Shown here one piece after another: positions 34,105-44,100 of a stretch of DNA of 64,000 nucleotides. The stretch's first letter is position 1, and every line of letters starts with the position of its first letter. Source of the stretch: Terrimonas sp937888905. Its GTDB lineage: Bacteria; Bacteroidota; Bacteroidia; Chitinophagales; Chitinophagaceae. The stretch lies in the NCBI GenBank assembly GCA_937888905.1, contig CALATA010000001.1:642368-706367 (forward strand), written 5' to 3'. A program made the position numbers and the translations under genes. The notes under the pieces are model-generated. The model saw only the letters and a program-made list of their open reading frames with translations. It ran no database searches and had not been told where the DNA came from.

Positions 34105-35032
34105 CCTGCGCGGTAAGATGGCAAAGATACTCCAATCCTAATCCACTGATCAGCGTGCGTTGTTTCTTGTCCTGCAAAAGCAAAGCACTCCAATCTGTAA
34201 AGCCACCGTCGGCAATTTCAATTTCGTTTTCGTCAACCGCAATACATACTTTGAACTGACAGCCTTTGTAATAGTCATGCGGTGAATTGCTGCTGATCAA
34301 ATCCACCGGTGTCGATTGACTGGTTGCCATAAAATCAGCACATGCTTTAGTCAGTCGTTCTGCATGATCGATGTTGTTCCGGATGATCAGCCTGAAACGT
34401 GTAACGGGATTCCCGGTCTGTTTTAGAAAATCTGCCAGCAACTGCAGATGTAGTAGCAATGTTTGTTTTTCAAAAATAAAATCTCCCTGATCGGGTCCTG
34501 CAGATAAAAGGCAGCCGGCGAGGAAATGAGGCGAATGGCCTTTAACGGGACTAAGCGGCGTGCGCAGCAAACGTGCTGCTGTTGCATAATGACGCATCTC
34601 CTTTCGTTGCGCGATGGAAGCATCGTGCAGGGCCATCGAGTTGGTGGCATCCGCCAATACTTCCGTTTGGCGAAGTGCCGTCAGTATTTTGTGTTGATGA
34701 ACAGGCGCCATAAGCGAGCAGGTGCCCGCTGCAGCGGCGGTTGAAAGTTCAACGGGTTTCATCCCGTTAAGGGCCGCCATTTCCAGGAAATTCATTTCCA
34801 ATCTTTTCAACCGGAGTATGTCTGCACCTGAGGGTTGAGCCAGCCGGTTGTTTTTGTACCTGCGCAACAAATCCGCAGGTGTTTCCTGTTTCAACCGCTG
34901 GTAAAATACTTCGAGCAGCAAGCTATTGAGCGAAGAGCCGTTAAGCTTGTTAACCAGGAAATCGATCAGTGCCGGTGTGCTTTCTTCGCCTGCCAGTCTT
35001 TGTATCCAGTTATTGTCCGTCTTGCCTGACAT
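34079..35032 (-). CDS. Conserved-looking protein of unknown function
   Basis: 317 residues, no signal peptide or membrane span. The middle contains MAPVHQHKILTALRQTEVLA with DATNSMALHDASIAQRKEMR. The later part has beta/alpha alternation (FRLIIRNNIDHAERLTKACA, CQFKVCIAVDENEIEIADGG, ISGLGLEYLCHL). The pattern of an Arg/Asn/Asp-rich core followed by a beta-rich lobe faintly recalls class II tRNA-synthetase-like folds, but I do not recognise the family and claim no function. It overlaps the GNAT gene by 23 bp and the AraC gene by 26 bp, so it is translated with both. Confidence 0.75.
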   Translation of the reverse strand: MSGKTDNNWIQRLAGEESTPALIDFLVNKLNGSSLNSLLLEVFYQRLKQETPADLLRRYKNNRLAQPSGADILRLKRLEMNFLEMAALNGMKPVELSTAAAAGTCSLMAPVHQHKILTALRQTEVLADATNSMALHDASIAQRKEMRHYATAARLLRTPLSPVKGHSPHFLAGCLLSAGPDQGDFIFEKQTLLLHLQLLADFLKQTGNPVTRFRLIIRNNIDHAERLTKACADFMATSQSTPVDLISSNSPHDYYKGCQFKVCIAVDENEIEIADGGFTDWSALLLQDKKQRTLISGLGLEYLCHLTAQDAQRKSHI

Positions 35033-35531
35033 ACGCCGTTTTTAGTAAAGTAAATACATGTTCATCGAGTAATACATTGTGTTTGATAACCGACTGGCGG
35101 AACACAGCCTCTTTTGTAAAACCGGCTTTTTCCAGGATGCGCATGGAAGCGGGGTTGTTGCCGAACACACCCGCGAAAAGGCGTGTGAGATTTGTTTCGG
35201 TAAAAGTAAAATGCACCAGTTGCTGAACGGCCACCGTTCCGTAGCCTTTTCCCCAGAATGGTTCTCCTATCCAGTAACCGATTTCGCCGCTTCTCCGGTA
35301 AATATCCTGCTGCGGCTGCACGCTTCCCACACCGATAAACTCACCGCCGGCATGAAGCGCGAAGCAATGCCCCATGACATTGTTTTGTGCGAGCTCAAGA
35401 AATGTGTTTGCGTCCTGTATTGTATAAGGATTTGGAAACACATCTTTCAGGTAACGGGCTACCTCGATATTATCGGCCAACGCCTGCAATCGATGCGGAT
35501 CGGCGGTACTGATGGGAAGAAGACGCAGCAT
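35010..35531 (-). CDS. GNAT-family N-acetyltransferase (RimJ/RimL-like)
   Basis: 173 residues from ATG 35531 (MLRLLPISTADPHRL). Acetyl-CoA-binding motif A is QPQQDIYRRSGEIGYWIGEP followed by FWGKGYGTVAVQQLVHF, and the motif B region is FAGVFGNNPASMRILEKAGF. RimJ-like members acetylate protein N-termini or small molecules; the acceptor is unknown. A longer frame to 35642 has no family match and would cross the divergent promoter. A near-consensus -7 box (GAGCTTTG) stands 3 bases before the ATG. First gene of the minus-strand operon. Confidence 0.9.
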   Translation of the reverse strand: MLRLLPISTADPHRLQALADNIEVARYLKDVFPNPYTIQDANTFLELAQNNVMGHCFALHAGGEFIGVGSVQPQQDIYRRSGEIGYWIGEPFWGKGYGTVAVQQLVHFTFTETNLTRLFAGVFGNNPASMRILEKAGFTKEAVFRQSVIKHNVLLDEHVFTLLKTAYVRQDGQ

Positions 35532-35611
35532 GCCCAAAGCTCGGAATAAAACCAGGATGATGACGTGTAAAAAACGATCAAAATACAACGGCGAAGCCGA
35601 CCGGAAGATTG

Positions 35612-35619
35612 TATTTTTG
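35612..35619 (+). promoter_or_regulatory. -7 promoter element (TATTTTTG) of the Crp/Fnr gene
   Basis: Perfect TAnnTTTG, 21 bases before ATG 35641, in the 109-bp divergent gap with the GNAT gene. It sets the Crp/Fnr start. Confidence 0.6.
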
Positions 35620-35640
35620 AAAACCACCAATCTGTTAACC

Positions 35641-36297
35641 ATGGATCGCCCTCAGTCCATAGATGCCACGCCGCTGTTGCAGGTACTGTCCTGCCTGCAC
35701 CCTTTGACAAAAAGAGTGGAAGATTATTTGTGCCATCACGTTCGTCCGATGAAGATCAAAAAAAAGAAATTGTTGCTCAGGGAAGGCACGATCTGTAACA
35801 ATGTTTATTTTATCCGCAAAGGGGTTATCCGCGGTTTCACCTTTGAAGGACAGCGTGAAATCACGACCTGGATATCTATGGACAATGAATTGGTCACTTC
35901 TATTCCGGCATTGGACGAGCCGGTGCCTTCTCTCGATAATATACAGGCAATTGAAGATTGCGAGCTGTTGATGCTGCGTTTTGAAGAACTGAACTGGTTG
36001 TATGAGCACTATCCCGAGTTCAATTATGTCGGGCGGAAACTGGTGCAGCGGTATTATGGTGATGCGGAAAGGAGGGCGTATTTGGCACGATTGCATAATG
36101 CGGAAGATAAATACCGTTATTTTCTTGGCCGGCACGAAGCGCTTTCAACAAGGGTACCGTTGCGGTATATCGCGTCCTACCTGGGCATTACGTTGGAGAC
36201 GCTGAGCCGTGTGAGACGGCGTTTTGCACGTGCTCCGGAGATTGTTCCGGCAAAAACGGCAAAGAAAAAGGTTGACAGAAGTCAAATTATTTATTAA
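35641..36297 (+). CDS. Crp/Fnr-family transcriptional regulator
   Basis: 218 residues from ATG 35641 (MDRPQSIDATPLLQVLSCL). A cyclic-nucleotide-binding-like beta roll (KLLLREGTICNNVYFIRKGV, REITTWISMDNELVTSI) precedes a C-terminal winged helix (RVPLRYIASYLGITLETLSR, VRRRFA). Many Bacteroidota members bind neither cAMP nor an iron-sulfur cluster, and no Cys cluster is present. The tail is basic (PAKTAKKKVDRSQ). Divergent from the GNAT operon, which it may regulate (inference). Confidence 0.92.
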   Translation: MDRPQSIDATPLLQVLSCLHPLTKRVEDYLCHHVRPMKIKKKKLLLREGTICNNVYFIRKGVIRGFTFEGQREITTWISMDNELVTSIPALDEPVPSLDNIQAIEDCELLMLRFEELNWLYEHYPEFNYVGRKLVQRYYGDAERRAYLARLHNAEDKYRYFLGRHEALSTRVPLRYIASYLGITLETLSRVRRRFARAPEIVPAKTAKKKVDRSQIIY

Positions 36298-36482
36298 GTG
36301 TAAATACTTATCAAAATAATGTATTTACACTTGTAATGTCAATAGGGGCGGGTGTTTGCGCGGCAAACCGCTTGATTGAAAGCAACTTCTCCGGTTGCCT
36401 GCTCTCCGCGCAGCGCTTGATGCAATCATAAAATCTATATTTTTTTGTTTCCCTGCTTGTCCTTCGGGAGATCCAGCTTTGC

Positions 36483-36929
36483 ATGAAAATGCCCCGGACC
36501 ATATCATGTTTCTTGTGCGTCCCTTCAATATTCTTTGAAGCAGGCGATAGAAAAATGTTTGCATCCATTTCAAATAAGTTGTTACCCGCTAACAACGATC
36601 CCTCTTTTGCAGCCACCAGTACGGTGCACGGTTACCATTTTTTCTGCGAAAGCAGTAACAGCAGGAACGCCACCTTTCCTGCTGCTTTGGTAACAGTTGC
36701 CGGTACGCCGTTGTCTGTTGCAGACGAAGGGAAAATCCTTGGTTATTCTTCTCCTGGTTTGTTTGCCGCAACCGCCTTCACCCGCGGAAGCCATTACGTT
36801 ATTGTCAATTTAACCGGCCTTGTTTGTACGCCGGTGCCGTCTGTCAATCGTAAAAATAAAAGCGAACAAATTGTGCAGGGAAAAACCAGGCTGTCCTTTA
36901 CAGCAGTAATGAGGAACTGCTTGCGGTAA
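36483..36929 (+). CDS. Doubtful hypothetical ORF (148 residues)
   Basis: Starts at ATG 36483 and ends before a plus-strand terminator at 37039, which weakly supports transcription in this direction. The product (MKMPRTISCFLCVPSIFFEA..., with GKILGYSSPGLFAATAFTRG later) matches no family I know and has no clear domain, signal peptide or -7 box. It may be non-coding or a decayed gene. Confidence 0.25.
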   Translation: MKMPRTISCFLCVPSIFFEAGDRKMFASISNKLLPANNDPSFAATSTVHGYHFFCESSNSRNATFPAALVTVAGTPLSVADEGKILGYSSPGLFAATAFTRGSHYVIVNLTGLVCTPVPSVNRKNKSEQIVQGKTRLSFTAVMRNCLR

Positions 36930-37038
36930 ACCCGTTCGCAGTTCTTCCTGCAAAGGGCTTGAGAAAAAGAGAACTTTGCGGTCAATTGCTTTTAAGATTG
37001 TGCGCAGGCATGCGCCGCGTTTAACAGGAACGCCAGGA

Positions 37039-37068
37039 AGGGCTCGCGAAAGCGGGCCTTTCTTTTTT
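37039..37068 (+). terminator. Intrinsic terminator before array C
   Basis: GGCTCGC-GAAA-GCGGGCC (37041-37058, one G-T pair, extendable by two pairs) followed by a T-rich tract with six consecutive T. The GAAA tetraloop is a stable loop type. No certain gene ends just upstream. Confidence 0.7.
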
Positions 37069-37070
37069 AA

Positions 37071-37216
37071 TTCAAAAGTCAACATTCAAAAGTCAAAAAG
37101 GGTGAATGGTGAATAGGCCAATAAGTGAAGGCCGTTGTGCATAATCAGAACCTAAAACGGCAGTTTCCTTAAAACTTATTACTTAGCACTTACCACTTAA
37201 TACTTATTACGGCTGT
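37071..37216. repeat. Heptamer tandem array C (composite)
   Basis: TTCAAAA, GTCAACA, TTCAAAA, GTCAAAA (37071-37098), two GGTGAAT units (37101-37114), a 53-bp spacer, then CTTAAAA, CTTATTA, CTTAGCA, CTTACCA, CTTAATA, CTTATTA and cap CGGCTGT (37168-37216), the last block perfectly in 7-bp phase. All three unit types of arrays A, B, D and E meet here. Confidence 0.8.
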
Positions 37217-37303
37217 TTTCGTTAACCGAAAGGTCCATTTCGTTAAATCACCGTGTGCAACCGGTAGCTGGCTGGATAGTTTCGTGCTTCAAAAACCAAC
37301 GAC

Positions 37304-40300
37304 ATGAAGCACTATTACCTTACCGCACTATTATTTATCTGCCTTTGCCGGGCAATCGTATCTCCGGCACAGGGTATCCACCAACTCTGGAGCGTTACCA
37401 GTTCCGGTGGCAACGATGATAACGGAACAATTTTCTCGACACGTTTCGATGGCACAGGCCAACGGGTCCGTCACAATTTTGACTTTATAAATCCTGGCAT
37501 TTCGCCGGGAATTTTTCAGCAGCCTGTTCAGTATAATGGCAAGCTGTATGGAATGCTCCGCTCGGGCGAAGCGGGATCGCCGGTAATCTTTGTTTTTGAT
37601 CCTGCTTCGGGGCAATACCAACGTGCAGCTACGTTAGGCGATATCGGAGGAAAGTTGGGCATTGGCTCGCTGACACTGGTGGGCGACAGATTATACGGCG
37701 TATGTGCACGGGAAAACAATCTCGATGGCGGGCTCATCTTTGAGTTCAATCCTGCCAATAACCAACTGGTAAAAAAAGTAAGCCTTACCAGTACGCTGGG
37801 GGCTATCGCGGTAAGCAATGTGGTGGCTATTAATAATAAATTCTATGGGTTGACAAAAAACGGCGGAGTAAACAACCGGGGAATGTTGTATGAGTATGAT
37901 CCTGCCGCAGGAACGGTTGTTAACCGGCATAGTTTTTCCGGCCTGCAGGAGCTGGCGCAATCATTTCTTACCACCTTCAATAACCGTATCATCAGTGTTA
38001 TACCCAATAGCGGAATCCAGGGTGACGGGTTACTTTTTGAATACAATCCTGCAACGCAAACCTTTTTTACCCGGAAGGAATTTTCAGCAGCCGGAGAGTA
38101 TATCCCTTCGGGGCCGCTATCCTTGTACAATGGATTGCTGTATGGCATTACACATGAAGGCGGCGATAACGGACAGGGCGCCATTTTTTCTTATAATCCA
38201 ACAACGTTCGTTTACACGAAGAGAGCTTCGTTATCGGCAACTACCGGCTTAAACAGCTATAGCGGTTTAACACTTTTTGGAGATAAATTTTACGGGGCAT
38301 TCAGCGATGGTGGCAATGCCGGTGACGGGGTATTGTTTGAGTACAACCCATCCAATAACCTTGTCTCTTCCAAACTGCTGTTTTCAATAGCCACCGGTAC
38401 AGACCCTTTGGGTGGCATGATCGATCACAACGGTAAACTATACGGTCTTACAGAGAATGGCGGGCAGTATAGCCAGGGTGCGTTATATGAATACACTCCT
38501 GAGACCAATTTTTTACAGAAAAGGGTTGACCTTGGGGGACTAATTGCCGGAGACCCGTCAGGCAACCTCATCAATATCAACAATAAACTTTACGGCGCTA
38601 CGGCGGAAGGCGGAGTAAATGGTCTTGGAGTTATTTATGAATATGATCTTTCAAGTAAGGAAGTCAGTGTACGGTACAGCTTTGATCAGGCGAATGGCTA
38701 TTATTCAGATAACTTGTTTAGCTACAGGGGTATGACGCCCTTTGGCAACAAACTTTACGGCATCACCTCAAATGGCGGCGGTGATGACAGGGGTGTGATA
38801 TTTGAATTTGATCCGCAGACGGGCGTTTATACTAAAAAAGTGGATTTGCTGACTTCAGGAACCGGTTCAATGGCGTGGGGCCCCCTTACTGTTTTCAATA
38901 ATAAATTATACGGCACTACTACACGTCGTATCAACGATGGCGTGGGGGTATTATTTGAATACGATCCCGTCACAAATGTTTATGCCGAGAAGATAACATT
39001 CGGCGGCTCTTTGGGTGATCACCCTTACGGCGGTCTCACTCCTTATAATGGTCGCCTCTATGGCACAACACGTATTGGCGGAGCATTTAATCACGGGGTC
39101 TTATTCGAATACAACCCGGCTGTGAACGGGTTTATTAAACGTCATGATTTCAATGGCAGTGATGGCAGCGAGACGCTGGCAGCCCTTACTGTTTACAACA
39201 ACAAACTATACGGAACCACCCGTTTTGGCGGCGCCACTCAATCGGGTGTAATTTTCGAATACGATCCGCAGACATTTGTGTTGACCAAGAAAGTGGATTT
39301 GGGCGAGGAGAAGGGGTTCACCTCATTTGCACCACTGACTTTAATGGACAATAAGTTGTACGGGTTCACCCGGCAATTCGGACCAGCTTCTGAGCACAGA
39401 GGTGTGATGTTTGAGTACGATCCCGCGACGAATGGTTTTATAAACCGGGTTAATTTTGAAGGTACTAATGGTGCAACTCCCGGTTCCGTCAAACTCGAGC
39501 CCATACCCGCACCAACTGCCGAAGGACTTCCGGGTTCCTGCACTGCTGCAACAACTGCGGTGATCAATACCACCAATGCCAGCAAATGGGTAGCTTTTAC
39601 CAACACCACAGGTGAAGCCGTTGCTGAGATTAACGCCAACGGAAATGTATTGGGTACGGTGTCTATTACTTATTACGTACACAACGGCCCGGTACGGAAA
39701 GATGGCCTCAATAACCTTTACCTCGACAGGAACATCGCGATACGTTCGCAGTTTGCACCGTCGTCGCCCGTGTCAGTGAGGTTGTATATCCGTAAAACCG
39801 AATTCGAAGCGTTGAAGAACACGGCCGGCTCTGGTATTGTGGGTCCCGGTGATCTGGCGGTATTCCGCAACAGTGATAATTGCTCTCCCTTCCTGAATGC
39901 TCCGGCCACGCAGATAAGTTCGTCGGCAGGAACATGGGCCGGCGATTATGTGTATACGATAAATGTGAATGAATTTTCCTCCTTCTACTTCAGCACACGT
40001 TCGCTTACCACGCTTCCCGTGCGTATGCTTTCATTCGAAGGGGAAAAACAAACCGTATCTAACAGGCTTACCTGGAAAGCGGCCTGTACGGAAAACGTGG
40101 ATTTTACCATACAACGCAGTACGGACGGGATGAACTTTACCGATATCGGTATGGTGATGGCATTCGCACAGGATTGCAACAACCCGTTCAATTTTGAAGA
40201 TGCAACACCGGCGGTCCGGTCTTACTATCGTCTGAAAATGAAAGAGCAAAGCGGAACCGTCACTTATTCTTCTGTTATTCTTCTCGACAGAACAGCAGCA

Positions 40301-40555
40301 TTGGTAAAAGAAGTGAGAATAAGTCCGAATCCGGCATCAGGAGATGCGGTGATGCGGATCACCAGCGACCGGCCAGGTGTGTTTACCTACCAGGTTGTTG
40401 ATATGGCAGGACGGGTATTGCAGCAGGGCAAACGACAGGTGCAAGCGGGAATAACTTTACAATCGTTGCAGTCCGGCCATCTTCCGGCAGGTGTATACCA
40501 GGTTGTGTATATGCTGAATGAAGAGCGGGGAGCGGTCAGACTGCTTCGGCAATAG
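37304..40555 (+). CDS. GloVer-repeat surface protein with T9SS sorting signal
   Basis: 1083 residues. Signal peptide (MKHYYLTALLFICLCRAIVS, then PAQG). About 13 tandem repeats of roughly 50 residues follow, each with a core like NKLYGTTRFGGATQSGVIFE followed by YDPxTxxxxKK; these match the GloVer repeat (TIGR03803-type), which probably forms a beta-propeller. A linker domain (about 740-900) and the C-terminal T9SS type A signal follow (ISPNPASGDAVMRITSD, VVDMAGRVLQQGKRQ, LPAGVYQVVYM). Surface-exposed, likely adhesive or binding; ligand unknown. A strong terminator ends the unit. Confidence 0.9.
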   Translation: MKHYYLTALLFICLCRAIVSPAQGIHQLWSVTSSGGNDDNGTIFSTRFDGTGQRVRHNFDFINPGISPGIFQQPVQYNGKLYGMLRSGEAGSPVIFVFDPASGQYQRAATLGDIGGKLGIGSLTLVGDRLYGVCARENNLDGGLIFEFNPANNQLVKKVSLTSTLGAIAVSNVVAINNKFYGLTKNGGVNNRGMLYEYDPAAGTVVNRHSFSGLQELAQSFLTTFNNRIISVIPNSGIQGDGLLFEYNPATQTFFTRKEFSAAGEYIPSGPLSLYNGLLYGITHEGGDNGQGAIFSYNPTTFVYTKRASLSATTGLNSYSGLTLFGDKFYGAFSDGGNAGDGVLFEYNPSNNLVSSKLLFSIATGTDPLGGMIDHNGKLYGLTENGGQYSQGALYEYTPETNFLQKRVDLGGLIAGDPSGNLININNKLYGATAEGGVNGLGVIYEYDLSSKEVSVRYSFDQANGYYSDNLFSYRGMTPFGNKLYGITSNGGGDDRGVIFEFDPQTGVYTKKVDLLTSGTGSMAWGPLTVFNNKLYGTTTRRINDGVGVLFEYDPVTNVYAEKITFGGSLGDHPYGGLTPYNGRLYGTTRIGGAFNHGVLFEYNPAVNGFIKRHDFNGSDGSETLAALTVYNNKLYGTTRFGGATQSGVIFEYDPQTFVLTKKVDLGEEKGFTSFAPLTLMDNKLYGFTRQFGPASEHRGVMFEYDPATNGFINRVNFEGTNGATPGSVKLEPIPAPTAEGLPGSCTAATTAVINTTNASKWVAFTNTTGEAVAEINANGNVLGTVSITYYVHNGPVRKDGLNNLYLDRNIAIRSQFAPSSPVSVRLYIRKTEFEALKNTAGSGIVGPGDLAVFRNSDNCSPFLNAPATQISSSAGTWAGDYVYTINVNEFSSFYFSTRSLTTLPVRMLSFEGEKQTVSNRLTWKAACTENVDFTIQRSTDGMNFTDIGMVMAFAQDCNNPFNFEDATPAVRSYYRLKMKEQSGTVTYSSVILLDRTAALVKEVRISPNPASGDAVMRITSDRPGVFTYQVVDMAGRVLQQGKRQVQAGITLQSLQSGHLPAGVYQVVYMLNEERGAVRLLRQ

Positions 40556-40573
40556 TGCAGTGTGTACTATCAG

Positions 40574-40604
40574 GCCTCCGTATTCTTACGGAGGCATTTT
40601 TTTT
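40574..40604 (+). terminator. Intrinsic terminator of the GloVer-repeat gene
   Basis: GCCTCCGTA-TTCT-TACGGAGGC (40574-40595, 9-bp perfect stem) followed by A and eight T. Lies 19 bp past the stop. Confidence 0.92.
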
Positions 40605-40669
40605 AATAAACGAATAGGTGAATACTTCTCCTGAAACGTGAATCCTCAGAAAACAACACCGGCCGTCTA

Positions 40670-40717
40670 CTTATTACTTAAGACTTAACACCTATTACTT
40701 ATACTTATTACCACTGT
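40670..40717. repeat. Heptamer tandem array D
   Basis: CTTATTA, CTTAAGA, CTTAACA, CCTATTA, a 6-bp CTTATA, CTTATTA, then CCACTGT (compare the CGGCTGT cap of array C). It directly precedes the -7 box of the metal-efflux operon. Confidence 0.75.
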
Positions 40718-40721
40718 TCCT

Positions 40722-40729
40722 TATCTTTG
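40722..40729 (+). promoter_or_regulatory. -7 promoter element (TATCTTTG) of the metal-efflux operon
   Basis: Perfect TAnnTTTG, 5 bases after the cap of array D. Predicted start of transcription is near 40735, which excludes a TTG start at 40727 for the first gene. Confidence 0.6.
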
Positions 40730-40735
40730 CGGAAA

Positions 40736-41113
40736 TTGAGAAAAGGATACTTACATATCATCCTGCTCATCGTGATGTTTAATCACATTTCCCTGAACCA
40801 GTTTTACAAGGTTCCTCTACTCTTTGTGCATTTTGTTGAGCATAGCCGCAACGACCAGCAAATGGACCTTGTCCGTTTTATACAAATGCACTATGGCGGC
40901 TATGATGAGAACGACGGCGACGAAGAACGTGACCGCAAACTTCCTTTCAAGCAATGGGATGCCCAGTTCGTTTTTCAACTGGCCATCAATGCACCCAAAA
41001 TAACGATCAGTCAGGCTGAGCTGCCCGTTGATAGTACGGCTCCGCCGCTGTACAAAGACATTTCTATTCCCGATCCGTCCCTTTCCTCACTCTTCCGCCC
41101 GCCCCGGGCCTGA
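40736..41113 (+). CDS. Small protein of the heavy-metal efflux operon
   Basis: 125 residues if started at TTG 40736, 111 if started at ATG 40778. The longer form has a basic-hydrophobic export signal (RKGYLHIILLIVMFN), which favours it; the shorter has a normal leader after the -7 box. The middle is rich in His and acidic residues (VEHSRNDQQMDLVRFIQMHY, GGYDENDGDEERDRKLPFK), suggesting periplasmic metal binding. Similar small proteins commonly precede cusA in Bacteroidota (from memory). It is 83 bp upstream of the RND gene. Confidence 0.7.
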   Translation: MRKGYLHIILLIVMFNHISLNQFYKVPLLFVHFVEHSRNDQQMDLVRFIQMHYGGYDENDGDEERDRKLPFKQWDAQFVFQLAINAPKITISQAELPVDSTAPPLYKDISIPDPSLSSLFRPPRA

Positions 41114-41196
41114 GCTCCCCACTAGTTTCCTGAAGTTTATAGCTGTGCTGCGTATGAGCGGCATGGCCGTTTTCCCCATTCCCAAAAGTTTTACAT

Positions 41197-44100
41197 ATGC
41201 TGAACAGAATTATTGGCTTTTCTGTAAAGAATAAGCTGATCGTTGCTTTATTGGTCTTCGGACTGGTAGGCTGGGGCTCTTATGAAGTGACGCGCTTACC
41301 TATCGATGCCGTACCGGATATCACCGATAACCAGGTGCAGGTCATCACGGTTTCGCCGGCACTCGGTGCCCCGGATATCGAACGACTCATTACATTCCCC
41401 ATCGAACAGGCCTGCAGTAACATTCCCGGCCTCAAACAGATCCGCAGTTTTTCGCGTTTCGGTTTATCACTCGTCACCGTTGTGTTCAACGATGGCGTAG
41501 ATATTTACTGGTCGAAGCAGCAAATAGCAGAACGTCTGCAACAGGTACAACAAGGTATTCCCGACGGCATCGGCTCCCCGGAAATGGGACCTGTATCTAC
41601 CGGTCTCGGAGAAATTTACCAGTATGTTTTGCGGCCATTGCCCGGGTATGAGAGCAAGTACGGTCCGCAGGAATTGCGCACTTTCCAGGACTGGATCGTA
41701 CGTCGCCAGTTGCTGGGTACCCCCGGTATTGCCGAGGTATCCAGCTTTGGCGGACAATTAAAACAATACGAGATCGCCGTTAAGCAGGAACAGTTAAAAG
41801 CACACAACCTCACTATCGCCGATGTATTCGGTGCATTGGAAAGAAACAACCAGAACACAGGCGGTGCTTATATCGAAAAAGGTCCGACTGTGTTATATAT
41901 CCGCAGCGAAGGACTCACCACTTCACTCGAAGACATCAGAAAGATCGTGGTCAAACAGGTATCGGGTGGCATGCCATTGCTGATGCAGGACGTGGCACAG
42001 GTGCAATACGGTTCTGCGATCCGGTATGGCGCCATGACCTACAACGACAAAGGAGAAGTGGCCGGCGCAGTAGTGATGATGCAGAAAGGAGAGAACTCCT
42101 CCGTTGTCATCAAACGTGTAAAGGAAAAAATAGGAAAGATACAGGCCATGCTGCCCGAAGGTGTGATCATCGAACCCTTTCTCGATCGTACTAAAATGGT
42201 GAACAACGCCATCAGTACCGTAGAGACCAACCTCATCGAAGGGGCATTGATTGTGATCTTCGTTTTGGTTTTTTTTCTGGGCAATCTGCGCGCCGGATTG
42301 ATCGTGTCCTCGGTTATTCCCTTGTCGATGTTGTTTGCCATTATCCTGATGAATCAGTTTGGTGTAGGCGGTAACCTGATGTCGCTTGGCGCTATCGACT
42401 TTGGTCTGATCGTAGATGGTTCGGTGATTGTGGTGGAAGCGATCCTGCATCGTTTTTCGCATGCAAAAAAATTCCGGAACGTAACAAAGCTGACGCAGCC
42501 GGAGATGGATACCGAAGTAGCGCATTCCACCGGCACCATGATCAAGTCTGCCGTATTCAGCCAGATCATCATCCTGATTGTTTACCTGCCAATTCTTTCC
42601 CTGGAAGGAATCGAAGGAAAAATGTTCAGGCCCATGGCGCTCACCATTGCTTTTGCGATCCTTGGTGCTTTCCTGTTATCTGTTACTTATGTACCCATGA
42701 TGTCGGCGCTTTGTCTCAGTAAAAAGATCAGTCACAAACCGACCATTACCGACAAACTGATGATTTGGTTACAACGCAGATATCAACCGGCACTCAAACG
42801 TGTGATGCGCTTTCCTGCGACGGTCATTGCCGTTACGCTTGCCTTATTTGGGGTGTCAGTTATGCTACTTACCAGGATGGGAGGAGAGTTTATCCCTCAA
42901 TTGGAAGAAGGTGATTTTGCCGTTGAGACGCGCCTGCTTACGGGAAGTAACCTGCAAACAACCATCGATGCCACGCAAAAAGCTTCTGCTATTTTGTTGA
43001 AAGAATATCCCGAAGTGGAGAAGATCGTTACCAAGATCGGAAGCGCGGAAATTCCGACGGACCCAATGCCGTTTGAAGCGGGCGACATGGTGATCATTCT
43101 CAAGGATAAATCGAAATGGACCTCCGCTTCGTCGTTTCCCGAACTGAGTGCAAAGATGACGAAATCATTGGAAGCTGTGCCGGGTATTACCGTCGGGTTT
43201 CAATTTCCGGTACAAATGCGTTTCAATGAACTGATGACCGGAGCCAGACAGGATGTTGTTTGTAAAATTTTCGGTGAAAACCTGGATACGCTTACACATT
43301 ATGCCGCTTCCCTCGCGTCGATCATGCGCACGATTCCGGGTGCGATCAATATTTATGAAGAACGTGTGACCGGCATGCCGCAGGTGGTGATTCATTACAA
43401 TCGCGATGCGATGGCGCGGTACGGTTTGAATGTGATCGATATCAACCGTGTTGTCAATACAGCTTTTGCCGGCCAGTCGGCAGGACAGGTGTATGAAGGA
43501 GAAAAAAGATTTGACATGGTGGTGCGTCTTAACGGAGAGGCGCGTAAAAACGTGGAAGATGTGCACAACCTGCTCGTGCCTACTTCGATGGGCACACAGA
43601 TCCCGCTTTCCATGGTGGCCACCATCGAAGAAACCGAAGGGGTGAACCAGATTCAACGGGAGAACACGCGCCGGCGCATCATTGTCGGATTCAATGTTAC
43701 CGGGCGCGATGTGCAATCCATCGTGCAGGAACTACAGGAAAAAGTAGCCGCGAAAATGCCGTTGTCAAAAGGATATACTATTCAATATGGCGGTTCTTTT
43801 GAAAACATGACGGCGGCAAAAGAACGGCTGAGCATCGTGGTGCCGGTTGCATTGCTCATGATATTCCTGTTGCTCTATTTTGCTTTTGGTTCGGTAAAAC
43901 AAGGTTTGCTGATCTATACGGCTATTCCGTTGTCAGCTATCGGTGGCATACTTGCTTTGTGGGGCCGCGATCTGCCGTTCAGTATTTCAGCCGGTGTAGG
44001 TTTCATTGCGCTTTTTGGTGTGGCGGTATTGAATGGTATTTTATTGGTTTCAGAATTCAATCGTCTCCGCCGCGAAGGATGGCACGATGTGCGTCGCATT

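Larger units (their letters stand above)
36298..37303. other. 1-kb intergenic region: doubtful ORF, terminator, repeat array C
   Basis: Besides one weak plus-strand frame (36483-36929), the stretch holds a terminator hairpin (37039-37068), heptamer array C (37071-37216) and a near-consensus -7 box TAGTTTCG at 37277-37284, which is probably the promoter of the GloVer-repeat gene. The overlapping minus-strand frames at 36311-36616 and 36582-36794 look random. Confidence 0.5.

Noticed and set aside
36311..36794. Minus-strand frames in the 1-kb gap after the Crp/Fnr gene
   Set aside because: Random-looking products without domain, signal peptide or promoter.
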